A stretch of 64,000 nucleotides of DNA from Epilithonimonas vandammei (GTDB taxonomy: Bacteria > Bacteroidota > Bacteroidia > Flavobacteriales > Weeksellaceae), in NCBI RefSeq assembly GCF_003860525.1, contig NZ_CP034161.1, positions 620,001-684,000 of the forward strand. Direction: 5' to 3'. Positions 34,750-44,132 of this stretch are shown one piece after another. The notes beneath the pieces are model-generated. The model made no database searches. It worked only from the letters and a program-made list of their open reading frames with translations, and was not told where the DNA came from. The translations under genes and the position numbers were made by a program. Numbering within the stretch: position 1 is the first letter of the stretch; each line of letters opens with the position of its first letter.

Positions 34750-36036
34750 TTACAGTCTTTTCACGCCATCTTCTTTTGCTAAAATGCCTTTTACATCATA
34801 AATAATTCCTTTTTCGGAAAGAAGATTTTTGATGTTAAGATTCTCAAATTCTTTATGAGAAACGGCTAAAACTACAGCATCATATTTTTTGAAAGGTGGT
34901 TTTGTTGAGGTTTCCAGACCGTATTCGTGTTTCACTTCTTCTGGATTAGCCCAAGGATCGTAAATCGAAACATTGATTCCATAATCTTCCAGGTTTTTCA
35001 CAACATCTACCACTTTGGTATTTCTAACATCAGGACAATTTTCTTTGAAGGTAAATCCTAAAACCAAAACATCAGAACCGTTAACTTTTAGATCCTGTCT
35101 TAGCATTTGTTTTACGGTTTCGCTTGCAACATATTGTCCCATCGAGTCATTCATTCTACGTCCAGCTAATATAATTTCCGGATGGTAACCAAATTCCTGA
35201 GCTTTTTGAGCCAGATAATAAGGATCTACACCAATACAGTGTCCACCAACTAAACCTGGTTTGAACGGAAGGAAATTCCATTTTGTACCCGCAGCAGTTA
35301 AAACATCATGAGTGTCGATTCCCATCAGGTTGAAAATCTTTGCCAATTCGTTTACGAATGCGATATTAATATCCCTCTGAGAATTTTCTATCACTTTAGC
35401 CGCTTCAGCAACTTTAATTGTCGGCGCCAGATGCGTTCCTGCAACAATCACCGATTTGTAAAGATCATCTACAATTTTTCCGATTTCCGGCGTAGAACCA
35501 GCAGTCACTTTTAGGATTTTTTCAACGGTATGAAGTTTATCACCTGGATTGATTCTTTCCGGAGAATAACCAGCGAAGAAATCAACATTGAATTTCAATC
35601 CCGAATTTTTTTCCAAAACAGGAATGCATTCTTCCTCTGTAACGCCAGGATAAACAGTGGATTCATAAATCACAATGTCTCCTTTTTTCAGAACTTTGGC
35701 AACTGTTTCGCTCGCTTTGTAAAGCGGTGTAAGATCGGGACGATTGTTTTTGTCAACAGGTGTGGGAACTGTTACAACATAAATGTTAGAATCTGCAATG
35801 TCTTCAAACTTGTTGGAACAGAATAATCCTGTTTCTCCAAAATCCGGATTGTTTGGAACCAAAGCGGATTTCAGCAAATCATCTTCTACTTCCAGTGTAT
35901 CATCTTTTCCGGCGTTGAGATCTGCGATTCTTTTTTCATTAATGTCAAATCCTACAACAGGATATTTTGTAGAGAATAATCTTGCTAAAGGAAGGCCTAC
36001 ATAACCAAGACCTATGATTGTAATTTTATGATCCAT
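34750..36036 (-). CDS. tviB: UDP-N-acetylhexosamine 6-dehydrogenase (TviB/WbpO type)
   Basis: Oxidises UDP-GlcNAc or UDP-GalNAc to the uronic acid with two NAD. The 428-residue protein follows TviB closely: [89 protein letters not shown] with the catalytic Cys, and [17 protein letters not shown]. It is distinct from the UDP-glucose dehydrogenase at 48263. It is the last gene of the long minus-strand run and lies 4 bases after the tviC-like epimerase, giving the pair used for GalNAcA units in Vi-type and O-antigen glycans. Choice of GlcNAc or GalNAc as substrate is not settled. Confidence 0.88.
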   Translation of the reverse strand: MDHKITIIGLGYVGLPLARLFSTKYPVVGFDINEKRIADLNAGKDDTLEVEDDLLKSALVPNNPDFGETGLFCSNKFEDIADSNIYVVTVPTPVDKNNRPDLTPLYKASETVAKVLKKGDIVIYESTVYPGVTEEECIPVLEKNSGLKFNVDFFAGYSPERINPGDKLHTVEKILKVTAGSTPEIGKIVDDLYKSVIVAGTHLAPTIKVAEAAKVIENSQRDINIAFVNELAKIFNLMGIDTHDVLTAAGTKWNFLPFKPGLVGGHCIGVDPYYLAQKAQEFGYHPEIILAGRRMNDSMGQYVASETVKQMLRQDLKVNGSDVLVLGFTFKENCPDVRNTKVVDVVKNLEDYGINVSIYDPWANPEEVKHEYGLETSTKPPFKKYDAVVLAVSHKEFENLNIKNLLSEKGIIYDVKGILAKEDGVKRL

Positions 36037-36040
36037 TGTT

Positions 36041-37036
36041 TTATTTTAGATTGTCCCAGTACCATTTTACAGCTTCTTTCAAACCTTCTTTCATAGAGTG
36101 TTTTGGCTGATATTCTAATAATTTTTTTGCTTTATCAATACTCGCAAGAGAATGCGGAACATCGCCTTTTCGGTAATCGCCGTAGATAACTTCTACTTCT
36201 GCAATTTTAGGATCAAAATCGGATAGATATTCTTTAAGATTACTTACAAGATCATTCAAAGTTGTTCTTTCTCCGAAAGCCGTATTGTAAACTTGGTTTA
36301 CTGACGCTGAGTTATCCGAAGTTAATGCCAAAAGATTCATCAAAATAACATTGTCTATATAAGTGAAGTCTCGGGAATATTCTCCACCACCATTGATAAC
36401 CGGAGATTCATGATTCATCAATTGCATTACGAATTTTGGTATTACGGCAGCGTAAGCACCATTTGGATTCTGCTTTCTTCCAAAAACATTAAAATATCTT
36501 AAGCCAATCGTGTCGAAATCATAAGTTCTTTTGAAAACATCCGCATATAACTCGTTGACATATTTTGTAATCGCATACGGCGACAATGGTTTGCCAATCA
36601 CATCTTCCACCTTTGGAAGACTTTCAGAATCGCCATAAGTAGAAGAACTTGCAGCATAAACAAATCTTTTTACGTTGGCATCTCTTGCTGCAACCAACAT
36701 ATTCAGGAATCCGCCAACATTTACATCATTGCTGGTGATTGGATCATTGATTGACCTTGGAACAGAACCAAGCGCCGCTTCGTGCAAAACAAAATCCTGA
36801 TTTTCACAAGCCAGTTTACAATCTTCCAGATTACGGATATCGCCTTCAATTAATTTAAAATTCGGACGGTCTTTTATGGCATCTAGATTTTCTCTGAAAC
36901 CTGTGGAAAAGTTATCAAGGCAGGTTACATTTGCACCGAGGTTTATCAGTTCTTCACAAAGGTTGGAACCGATAAAACCGGCTCCGCCTGTGACTAAAAT
37001 ATTTTTATTGTTAAGTTTATTTTTAAAATCGTTCAT
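36041..37036 (-). CDS. tviC: UDP-N-acetylhexosamine(uronate) 4-epimerase (TviC/WbpP type)
   Basis: A 331-residue extended short-chain dehydrogenase with [15 protein letters not shown], the catalytic [18 protein letters not shown] and [17 protein letters not shown], and [21 protein letters not shown], the pattern of WbpP/TviC/Gne enzymes that invert C4 of UDP-GlcNAc or UDP-GlcNAcA. Coupled with the dehydrogenase downstream it should supply UDP-GalNAcA. The gene lies between the short SDR and tviB genes with gaps of only 3-4 bases. Confidence 0.85.
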   Translation of the reverse strand: MNDFKNKLNNKNILVTGGAGFIGSNLCEELINLGANVTCLDNFSTGFRENLDAIKDRPNFKLIEGDIRNLEDCKLACENQDFVLHEAALGSVPRSINDPITSNDVNVGGFLNMLVAARDANVKRFVYAASSSTYGDSESLPKVEDVIGKPLSPYAITKYVNELYADVFKRTYDFDTIGLRYFNVFGRKQNPNGAYAAVIPKFVMQLMNHESPVINGGGEYSRDFTYIDNVILMNLLALTSDNSASVNQVYNTAFGERTTLNDLVSNLKEYLSDFDPKIAEVEVIYGDYRKGDVPHSLASIDKAKKLLEYQPKHSMKEGLKEAVKWYWDNLK

Positions 37037-37039
37037 CGT

Positions 37040-37720
37040 TCAAGAGTAATATTTCTCTAAGATCCCGCAAAGATATGATTCTTTGTTATTAAGATCGTTA
37101 ATTCTAAAATAATCTTCAACATCCGGAATATTAACATCATAACCAGAACCACTTTTAATAAGATTGAGATTAAGTTTGATATCATAAAAACGTTCTACCA
37201 TTTCCAAAATTTCAATGATTGAATAATTATAAAGATATGCAACATTAATGATTTTATTGAAATCAGACTTTTCTAATAATTGGAAAGTAATATTCTTAAT
37301 GTCTTCGGCGTCAATTAGATTTCTGGTTGCTTTTGTGTGGACATTAATAGTCTCATTGTTTTTGATAGAACGAATGAGATAATTCATCAACAAGTTAGGG
37401 TTGCCACCATTCCCAACGGCATTACTAACTCTTAGAATCAGATATTTTTTGCAGGAATTTTTGATTAATTGTTCCATTTTCAGTTTGTGAAGAACATAAT
37501 CACTGCCCGTTTTGGAGGAGTCGTAGATGCTGCAAGTCGAGAAATAAATGAATAGTTTGTCCGGATTTTCGGTAAAGGTTTTTCGAATAAGATTTTCTTC
37601 CCGAAGAAACTCCTCGAGACTTGTTTCCAAAGAATTAGAAACACCGGATGCAAAGAAAACTACATCTTCTATGTCATCTTGGGAAAAAAGACTGGCTATA
37701 AGACCTCTGCCAATTATCAT
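37040..37720 (-). CDS. Short NAD(P)-dependent epimerase/reductase-like protein
   Basis: A 226-residue protein shorter than usual for extended SDRs. The N-terminus MIIGRGLIASLFSQ is a compact nucleotide-binding loop (GxGxIA), FIYFSTCSIYDSS and SDYVLHKLKMEQLI give the Ser and Y-x3-K catalytic set, and RVSNAVGNGGNPNLLMNYLI plus RNLIDAEDI are further SDR hallmarks. It is 30% shorter than its neighbour and appears natural, since the catalytic set is intact. Its start overlaps the stop of the wecB-like gene by 4 bases. It probably makes a modified hexosamine; substrate unknown. Confidence 0.68.
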   Translation of the reverse strand: MIIGRGLIASLFSQDDIEDVVFFASGVSNSLETSLEEFLREENLIRKTFTENPDKLFIYFSTCSIYDSSKTGSDYVLHKLKMEQLIKNSCKKYLILRVSNAVGNGGNPNLLMNYLIRSIKNNETINVHTKATRNLIDAEDIKNITFQLLEKSDFNKIINVAYLYNYSIIEILEMVERFYDIKLNLNLIKSGSGYDVNIPDVEDYFRINDLNNKESYLCGILEKYYS

Positions 37721-38796
37721 TGTAAAAGCGCTTTTAGTATTAATTTCGAAGCTTTTCCGTCCCCAAAAGGATTTTTGTCGGCTTTGAACATGAACTTCTT
37801 CTCATCGTCCCAAATTTTATAGAACTCAGATTTTATTTTTTGTAAATCGTGACCTACTAATATTCCACAATTACAATCTAAAACTTCTGGTCTTTCTGTT
37901 TCTTCGCGTAAAATTAAGATTCGTTTTTTAAGGCTAGGAGCTTCCTCTTGTATTCCTCCTGAATCTGAAATAATTAGTTTGGCTGATGCCATTTTCCGGA
38001 TCGTTTCTAGATAAGGAAGTGGTTCTGTAAAAATTAGATTTTCTGGTTTTTCGTTTTGAAAGACATCAAGAATAATTTTTCTTGTGTTTGGATTTGGGTG
38101 CAACGCCCATTCAAAAGTTACCGTGGGATTTTCAGTTGCCAATTCTTTAATGGCTTGAGAGATTTCCTGTAGTGGCTTGCCGATGTTTTCCCTTCTGTGC
38201 GCTGTGATGAAAACCTTGTTTTGATATTCGATTTCAATATTTTCTTTGTCAAGAATATATTGAATCATATCTACAATTGTGTTTCCTGTCAGTAATATTT
38301 TATCACTCGGAATTCCCTCCTTCAAAAGATTATTCTGCGATAAAGTAGTAGGTGCAAAATTTACATCACTGCCAAGAGAAACTACTCGCCTATTATACTC
38401 TTCCGGAAACGGCATTCTAATATCTGTCGTTCTAAGACCAGCTTCGATATGATAAAATTTTCTTTTTTCCAAAAATGCTACGATAGAAGAAGCCAAAACC
38501 GTAAACGTATCGCCCTGCGCTACGATTTTAGTGATATTTTCTTTGTGAATAAGGTCTGACAAGCTGTTGATAAGTTTTGCAATCAAGTTCGAATTGGTAA
38601 AATCGAGTGACTGTACAGAGAGTCGGAAATCTGGCTTTATGTCGAAGCTTTCTTCCATTTTGGAAAGAAGATCATCGTGCTGACCAGTATTTACAATTAA
38701 AATGTCTTTATTTTGAAGATGAAATTGGTTGATAACCGGAAAAACTTTTAGAAATTCTGGTCTGGTTCCATAAATAATGGCTATTTTATGACTCAT
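37717..38796 (-). CDS. wecB: UDP-N-acetylglucosamine 2-epimerase, non-hydrolysing (WecB type)
   Basis: Converts UDP-GlcNAc to UDP-ManNAc. The 359-residue protein has IYGTRPEFLKVFPVI, QGDTFTVLAS, FYHIEAGLRTTDIRMPFPEEYNRR, LLTGNTIVDM, ITAHRREN, SDSGGIQEEAPSLKKR and REETERPEVL, in the family order. The ATG at 38796 is preferred to one at 38814, as the extra residues add nothing. It starts the sub-block of hexosamine enzymes and sits 12 bases after a capsular-type glycosyltransferase. Together with the tviB-like dehydrogenase it could alternatively provide ManNAcA. Confidence 0.9.
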   Translation of the reverse strand: MSHKIAIIYGTRPEFLKVFPVINQFHLQNKDILIVNTGQHDDLLSKMEESFDIKPDFRLSVQSLDFTNSNLIAKLINSLSDLIHKENITKIVAQGDTFTVLASSIVAFLEKRKFYHIEAGLRTTDIRMPFPEEYNRRVVSLGSDVNFAPTTLSQNNLLKEGIPSDKILLTGNTIVDMIQYILDKENIEIEYQNKVFITAHRRENIGKPLQEISQAIKELATENPTVTFEWALHPNPNTRKIILDVFQNEKPENLIFTEPLPYLETIRKMASAKLIISDSGGIQEEAPSLKKRILILREETERPEVLDCNCGILVGHDLQKIKSEFYKIWDDEKKFMFKADKNPFGDGKASKLILKALLQ

Positions 38797-38826
38797 CAAA
38801 GCTGTTTTATGCAAAAATAATAAATC

Positions 38827-39609
38827 TTAGGGCTTGATGCGTTTTAAAATATTTTTAAGTAACATTTTCAAAGGAAATTGATTCAGTATTTCATCTGCTG
38901 TGATGATCTTGAGGTTGTTCACGGCATTATGGATTTCTTTTTTTCCTTGCTTGATTTCAGCTACATTTTTCAGGTAAAAATAAGTGTGGACATAATCTTT
39001 AAATGGGTTTGGAGTATCTCTCTCATGCCACGTTCCTACAAAATGATGTGCAGCATAATTCTTTGGAAGATCAAGACAAAAGTAAGTTGACGGGTAAATT
39101 ACAATTCCATCTCCTAGCTCTTGATAAATATCTTTATTAGGATCTATGTTATATTCATTAACCAAAAGATCTGATACAAAAACAGTATTGGTTGTGAGGT
39201 CAAAATCTTTTTTCTGATCATAAAAGTCCAAAACTTTCTTTGGCCAAGGATGATGCTCTTCTGTTGCCCAAAGCGCAGTAAATGGCGATCCTTTAATTTC
39301 GAAACCGGAAAATGCGCGATGAATCAGAAACTCATCAAGAGAAAATTTGACCTCCACATCTATATCCATATAAATTCCACCGTGCTGAAATAAAGCCAAA
39401 GCTCTGGCATAATCTGAAACAAAAGCCCATTTTTTCTTTTCTGCTGCTAACTTTACATACTCACAGCAATTGATATCAAAGTTGGACTCGTTCCATTCAA
39501 TAATCTCATAATCCGGAAGGTTTTTTTTCCACGAATCAAGACAAATATAAAAGGATTCTGGTTTTGGGTTTCCTCCAAACCAACAATAGTGTATTTTTTT
39601 GGGGATCAT
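38827..39609 (-). CDS. Capsular polysaccharide glycosyltransferase (GT32-like)
   Basis: A 260-residue GT-A protein opening with IPKKIHYCWFGGNPKPESFYICLDSWKKNLPDYEI and carrying the DxD motif in FQHGGIYMDIDVEVKF, the signature of GT32-type (Gly_transf_sug) enzymes that often act in O-antigen and capsule synthesis. The AAHHFVGTWHERD segment lies near the end, as usual. Its start overlaps the upstream glycosyltransferase by 4 bases. Confidence 0.87.
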   Translation of the reverse strand: MIPKKIHYCWFGGNPKPESFYICLDSWKKNLPDYEIIEWNESNFDINCCEYVKLAAEKKKWAFVSDYARALALFQHGGIYMDIDVEVKFSLDEFLIHRAFSGFEIKGSPFTALWATEEHHPWPKKVLDFYDQKKDFDLTTNTVFVSDLLVNEYNIDPNKDIYQELGDGIVIYPSTYFCLDLPKNYAAHHFVGTWHERDTPNPFKDYVHTYFYLKNVAEIKQGKKEIHNAVNNLKIITADEILNQFPLKMLLKNILKRIKP

Positions 39610-40547
39610 GTATTTTTAGTATTTATCAATCCTTTGAAAAAATTTTTAGCGAATAGAGCCACAGATCCTGTATCCCTCAATTGTTGAAGCAATAGTTGTC
39701 TGTAGTAGGAATCGAAAACATTTAATCTTTTGTTCTTTAACTCACTGTTAATTCTTTGCCTCATTGATATATTTAACAAATTTTTATAACCTACCGAGTT
39801 GTTTTTCTCTATGAGATCTTTGTATACATCGTAAGTGAACTTAATTTTTTTTCTTTCGTCCTGAGATAAAAAAACATTGTTGCCATGAACTCGGTAAACA
39901 GCATCATTATCTTTTGTATATATGGCAGCGCCGTGATCAAGGATATGATGTTTGATATGGGTGTCGCAGTAAAATTGATACTTCGTTCTAAGACTGAGAT
40001 CCAATGCATCTGATCGGAAAACAATTGTCATTGTCTGGATGCGGATAAATTTTTCAAAATCTGCCTGTGTAAATTTGAATGAATCTTTACCCTGAAAAAA
40101 ATCCTTTCTAAAAAAGGGACAATCCGAGGTAGAGCCGTCATTGTATAATTCTTTGTAACGGTGACAAGCCATTACAATATCGTCATTGGACTTCAATAAG
40201 TCTATTTGTTTCTGAAGTTTATCCTCATTTGACCAAAAGTCATCACCTTCACACAGCGCAATATACTTAGCGCCGGAATCTTGACACCTTTGTAATGTGT
40301 AAATGAAATTGGGCATCCATCCAAGATTGTTTTTTTGTTTGATGAAAGTTACATTTCTTTTTTTCGGATGGTTTTCCAAATAATTGTCTACAACCTGTTG
40401 TGTACTGTCTGTTGAAGCGTCATCTGATAAAAAAACCTGATAATCAAAATTTGTTTTTTGATTAAGTACGCTTGATAATGCTTCTACTATATAATCCTGC
40501 TGATTATAAGAAATCATAAAAACCGCGACCAGAGGATTATTATTCAT
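39606..40547 (-). CDS. Family 2 glycosyltransferase
   Basis: A 313-residue GT-A enzyme with VAVFMISYNQQDYIVEALSSVLNQ, VFLSDDASTDSTQQV and IALCEGDDFWSNEDKLQKQ (the metal-binding ED-D pattern typical of GT2). The HIKHHILDHG segment and a basic helical C-terminus follow. It forms part of the glycosyltransferase block between fdtB and wecB. Confidence 0.9.
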   Translation of the reverse strand: MNNNPLVAVFMISYNQQDYIVEALSSVLNQKTNFDYQVFLSDDASTDSTQQVVDNYLENHPKKRNVTFIKQKNNLGWMPNFIYTLQRCQDSGAKYIALCEGDDFWSNEDKLQKQIDLLKSNDDIVMACHRYKELYNDGSTSDCPFFRKDFFQGKDSFKFTQADFEKFIRIQTMTIVFRSDALDLSLRTKYQFYCDTHIKHHILDHGAAIYTKDNDAVYRVHGNNVFLSQDERKKIKFTYDVYKDLIEKNNSVGYKNLLNISMRQRINSELKNKRLNVFDSYYRQLLLQQLRDTGSVALFAKNFFKGLINTKNT

Positions 40548-40583
40548 CTTTAGTTTCCGAATGTTTTTTATAAAATAGGATTA

Positions 40584-42104
40584 TTAGTTAATATGTTTTT
40601 CAAAGATATAATTAAAAATTTGAGTCTTGCTTAAGGCGTATTTTACATTTTTGTTTTTTGGATATACTTGGGCTAATTTTTTTATTTTTTTTAAAAAACC
40701 GAGCTGTTCTGTGTATCTGAAATGAGATATCATGTAACTGTCAATTTTACTTAGCATTCTTTCGTTTTCTGTACTGTAAAAAACATCTTCCGTAAAATTA
40801 CTGATGCGATGTTGTTTGGAATCTGCTTTTTGGTAGATTTTTTTTAATAAATCTTTCCAGGCATTTTCAGAATATAATTTTTCTACAAGACCATACTGTT
40901 TTTCAGCAATTTCTTTACGGGTATTGAAATTTTCTACCAAATCGCTGACCAGGTCTCTCCATTCTTGTTTGTTTTTTGGATAAATGATTCCGTGACTTTT
41001 ATCGTCATTGAAAAGCTTAAGAGAACTCAAAGGATTATAATGCAAGACAAATGGAATTTTTTTCTGAGCGGCCTGGAGTAATGCGGTGAACGAAGGTAAA
41101 GGAAATCCTTCTAGAAATATATCCATTTGATTTTCAATCTTATTTAATTCCTCAGGATCTAAAATACCAAGATAATTGATATTAGGATGCTGGTATTGTT
41201 TTGCAAAAGCAGAGATTTTATCAACACCAACAATATTTATTTTAACATTGGAATGCTTTTGTGCAATAGTAAATATCTCTTCATAAAAATTATAATTTTC
41301 ATTTGGAGTATATTTATACAAGCTCCCTGTACTTATAATATTAATTTGATCATTATGACCGTCGTTCTGATAATTTTTTATAAAATCAGGAGACTTTAGT
41401 GGTATTGGTAAAACAGATTGGTCAGATATATTTCTCCTTTGGTTATCAAGATCAATATTTGATTCTCTTATTTGAATCAAAATATCAGTAATTGTGGTTC
41501 CTAACCAAAAAGTATGGTCAGCATGATTGAGGAGTAGAACAGGCGTTTTTATATTTTCATCTGACAGTGCTAAAACCGGAATAACCTCATTGGGATTGGT
41601 GTGCAAAACGATGTAATCATAATCACCATTAGCAATATATTGTTTCAACTCTTCAGCCTTTTGTAATTTGGGCTGGTGTTTTAAGCTAATCAATTTTGCT
41701 GCATTTTTGTCATTATAAGAAAAAGCAATATTTTCTGCATCCCTTAGATCTTGAGCAGTTGTTATAACTGTATGTTTATTTTCAGAATCTAATCTTATCC
41801 AATTGAATAAAAGAGCAGAGTGACCACCTACTTTTTTTATTTCGGTACAGATGTGTAATACATTTTTTTCTTTAGGATCGGCTTTGGGTAATTTTTTCTC
41901 GAATGGTTTCAATGTCTTACCAATCTCAATGAGAATTTTCTCTAAAGAATGCAGCTTATAAAATCCACTAAAGTTTAGCCAGGCAAAAACAGCTGTTAAC
42001 TCAATATAATTTATACAATCTTCGTATAAACCTTCTTCATATAATTCTTGAGCTGTTTTAATCCTTGTTTTAAGATATCTTCTATTGTTCTCTAGAATAG
42101 ACAT
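40584..42104 (-). CDS. Large glycosyltransferase, GT-B fold
   Basis: A 506-residue protein. Residues 1 to about 80 form a helical region of no known family; the GT-B core starts at KNVLHICTEIKKVGGHSALLFNWI and continues with ILLNHADHTFWLG. The donor half shows IISTGSLYKYTPNENYNF, YLGILDPEELNKIENQMDIFLEGFPLPSFTALLQAAQ, which resembles the E-rich motif of GT4-like enzymes but is divergent. A helical tail ends in YALSKTQIFNYIF. Extra N- and C-terminal helices may bind the membrane or partner proteins. Low GC and unusual sequence suggest a lineage-specific gene. Confidence 0.72.
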   Translation of the reverse strand: MSILENNRRYLKTRIKTAQELYEEGLYEDCINYIELTAVFAWLNFSGFYKLHSLEKILIEIGKTLKPFEKKLPKADPKEKNVLHICTEIKKVGGHSALLFNWIRLDSENKHTVITTAQDLRDAENIAFSYNDKNAAKLISLKHQPKLQKAEELKQYIANGDYDYIVLHTNPNEVIPVLALSDENIKTPVLLLNHADHTFWLGTTITDILIQIRESNIDLDNQRRNISDQSVLPIPLKSPDFIKNYQNDGHNDQINIISTGSLYKYTPNENYNFYEEIFTIAQKHSNVKINIVGVDKISAFAKQYQHPNINYLGILDPEELNKIENQMDIFLEGFPLPSFTALLQAAQKKIPFVLHYNPLSSLKLFNDDKSHGIIYPKNKQEWRDLVSDLVENFNTRKEIAEKQYGLVEKLYSENAWKDLLKKIYQKADSKQHRISNFTEDVFYSTENERMLSKIDSYMISHFRYTEQLGFLKKIKKLAQVYPKNKNVKYALSKTQIFNYIFEKHIN

Positions 42105-42110
42105 TATTCT

Positions 42111-43211
42111 TTAGAATTTATTTAATACATCAATTACTTTTGAGATTTCATCAGTGCACATGACAGGACTGATGGGTAAGCTCAGAACTTCTTCATGTAT
42201 TTTTTCTGTAATAGGGAAAGACAAATTATTCCACTCTTGATAAGCCTTTTGTTGATGTGGAGGGATTGGGTAGTGTATCAAACTTTGGATCCTGTTATTG
42301 GTAAGATATTCTTGTAAAGATGTCCTTTCCGAAGTTCTGATTACAAAGACATGCCAGACATGTTCTTTATCATTTTCAGGATTTTCCGGAAGTATTATTT
42401 TCGAATTTTTTATTTCGGAAATATACTGTTCTGCAATTCTTCTACGCTGTAAGTTTTCTGCATCAATATATTTTAATTTTATATCTAAAACAGCAGCTTG
42501 GATCTCATCTAATCTGGAATTAAGACCTTTGTAGATATTCACATATTTTTCATTAGATCCATAATTGGCAAGGGCGCGGATGGTTTTTGCTAATTCATCA
42601 TCATTGGTTGTAACAGCACCTGCATCACCAAGAGCGCCAAGATTCTTACCAGGATAAAAACTAAATCCCGCAGCATCTCCAAGATTTCCGGTTTTGATCC
42701 CATTCCATTCTGCACCAATAGCTTGAGCATTATCTTCGATGATTTTAAGATTATGCTTGGTTGCAAGACTCTTTAATGCTTCAGAAAAAACAACCCGGCC
42801 TTGTAGGTGTACAATAAAAATGGCTTTGGTTTTTGTAGTGATTTTTTCTTCGATTTTAGAGATATCGATATTATAAGTGTTAATATCTGGTTCAACCAAA
42901 ACGGGAGTTAAACCATTGTCCGATAATGCAAAGATAGATGCGATATATGTATTAGCTGGAACGATAACTTCATCTCCGGGTTTCATAAAACCCAGTTCTA
43001 TATAGGCTTTGAAAATTAAACGCAGGGCATCCAAGCCATTAGCCACACCTATAGCTTCTTTGGTCCCAATATATTGAGATAGATTAGCTTCAAAATTTTT
43101 AACTTCAGTACCCAAAAGATACCACCCGGAGCGGAATACTTCTATTAACTTATGCTCAATTTCTTCTTGGTGAAGTAAGTTTACTTTTTGTAGATCTAAG
43201 AATTTAATCAT
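42111..43211 (-). CDS. fdtB: DegT/DnrJ-family sugar aminotransferase (FdtB/QdtB)
   Basis: PLP-dependent transfer of an amino group to C3 of dTDP-3-keto-6-deoxyhexose. The 366-residue protein has [54 protein letters not shown] with the PLP-binding Lys, and [16 protein letters not shown]. It overlaps fdtC by 8 bases and lies in the set rfbA, rfbB, fdtA, fdtC, fdtB, which completes the route to dTDP-3-acetamido-3,6-dideoxyhexose (Fuc3NAc or Qui3NAc). Confidence 0.88.
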   Translation of the reverse strand: MIKFLDLQKVNLLHQEEIEHKLIEVFRSGWYLLGTEVKNFEANLSQYIGTKEAIGVANGLDALRLIFKAYIELGFMKPGDEVIVPANTYIASIFALSDNGLTPVLVEPDINTYNIDISKIEEKITTKTKAIFIVHLQGRVVFSEALKSLATKHNLKIIEDNAQAIGAEWNGIKTGNLGDAAGFSFYPGKNLGALGDAGAVTTNDDELAKTIRALANYGSNEKYVNIYKGLNSRLDEIQAAVLDIKLKYIDAENLQRRRIAEQYISEIKNSKIILPENPENDKEHVWHVFVIRTSERTSLQEYLTNNRIQSLIHYPIPPHQQKAYQEWNNLSFPITEKIHEEVLSLPISPVMCTDEISKVIDVLNKF

Positions 43212-43692
43212 TTGTGTATGATATTTTTCCGTTATTTATTGTTCCTTTTTGTTTTGCAGGGTTTCCAAACCAAACCGTATCACTTGGGATGTCTTTCGTC
43301 ACAACACTTCCGGCACCTACAAGAGCATTTTCACCAATGGTTATTCCTGCCAATATTGTAGCGTTAGCGCCAATGGAAGCCCCTTTTTTAACCGTTGTTT
43401 TCAGAAGTTCAAACTCCGTATTTTTGGATTTAGGGTAAAGGTCGTTTGTAAAAGTAACATTAGGTCCAATAAAAACATTGTCTTCTATTGTGACGCCATC
43501 CCAAACCTGAACGCCGGGCTTTATAGTAACATTATCTCCAATGACGACATCATTTTCTATAAGAACCTGACAATTGATATTACAGTTTTTTCCAATTTTT
43601 GCATTTTTTAGAATTACGCAAAATTGCCAAATCATCGTATCTTCTCCAATTGATTCAGACTGAACATCTGCTAAAGGGTGGATCTTAATCAT
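43204..43692 (-). CDS. fdtC: dTDP-3-amino-3,6-dideoxyhexose N-acetyltransferase (FdtC/QdtC)
   Basis: A 162-residue left-handed beta-helix protein: [33 protein letters not shown], then the insertion [16 protein letters not shown] that forms the substrate loop in this group (also in WbpD), and the final [44 protein letters not shown]. Acetylates the 3-amino sugar with acetyl-CoA. Adjacent to and overlapping fdtB, which supports the assignment. Confidence 0.85.
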   Translation of the reverse strand: MIKIHPLADVQSESIGEDTMIWQFCVILKNAKIGKNCNINCQVLIENDVVIGDNVTIKPGVQVWDGVTIEDNVFIGPNVTFTNDLYPKSKNTEFELLKTTVKKGASIGANATILAGITIGENALVGAGSVVTKDIPSDTVWFGNPAKQKGTINNGKISYTND

Positions 43693-43732
43693 AATTCAAT
43701 ATAATAATTAGCAATAAGAATAATGTTAGCTA

Positions 43733-44131
43733 TTACCAAGCCTTAAAATCTTCATAGTTCCTGAAATAATCTGTCTCACTATATTCTTCAGAAGCTAAGC
43801 ATAATAGTACAGCATTGTGAGAAAACTTGATATCTCTCCAAATCAGCTTTGGTATATAAAGTCCCTTGGATGGCTCATCCAAGATAAAAGTTGCTTTTTT
43901 TCCTTCTTTGTCTTCTGTCGTAAATTCTATTGTTCCTGAAACAGCAAAAATGATCTGTTGTAGTTCTTTATGAGCATGTCCACCTCTCGTCACGTCTTGT
44001 GGAGTATAATAGGTCCAGTAGACACGCTTAACTTCGAATGGCATATTTTGCGGATACTCTGCTACGGTTATGAAGCCAAGTTGTGAGGATCCGATTTTAT
44101 CGAATTTAATGATATGAGGTTCTTTTAACAT
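43733..44131 (-). CDS. fdtA: dTDP-4-keto-6-deoxyglucose 3,4-ketoisomerase (FdtA/QdtA)
   Basis: A 132-residue cupin of the WxcM/FdtA family. RGGHAHKELQQIIFAVSGTIEF carries the catalytic His pair and GLYIPKLIWRDIKFS the conserved second half. It moves the keto group from C4 to C3 to give the substrate of the FdtB aminotransferase. The ATG at 44131 lies two bases beyond the wzt stop, and is preferred to one at 44152 within wzt. FdtA and QdtA differ in C4 stereochemistry and cannot be told apart from sequence here. Confidence 0.87.
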   Translation of the reverse strand: MLKEPHIIKFDKIGSSQLGFITVAEYPQNMPFEVKRVYWTYYTPQDVTRGGHAHKELQQIIFAVSGTIEFTTEDKEGKKATFILDEPSKGLYIPKLIWRDIKFSHNAVLLCLASEEYSETDYFRNYEDFKAW

Positions 44132-44132
44132 T

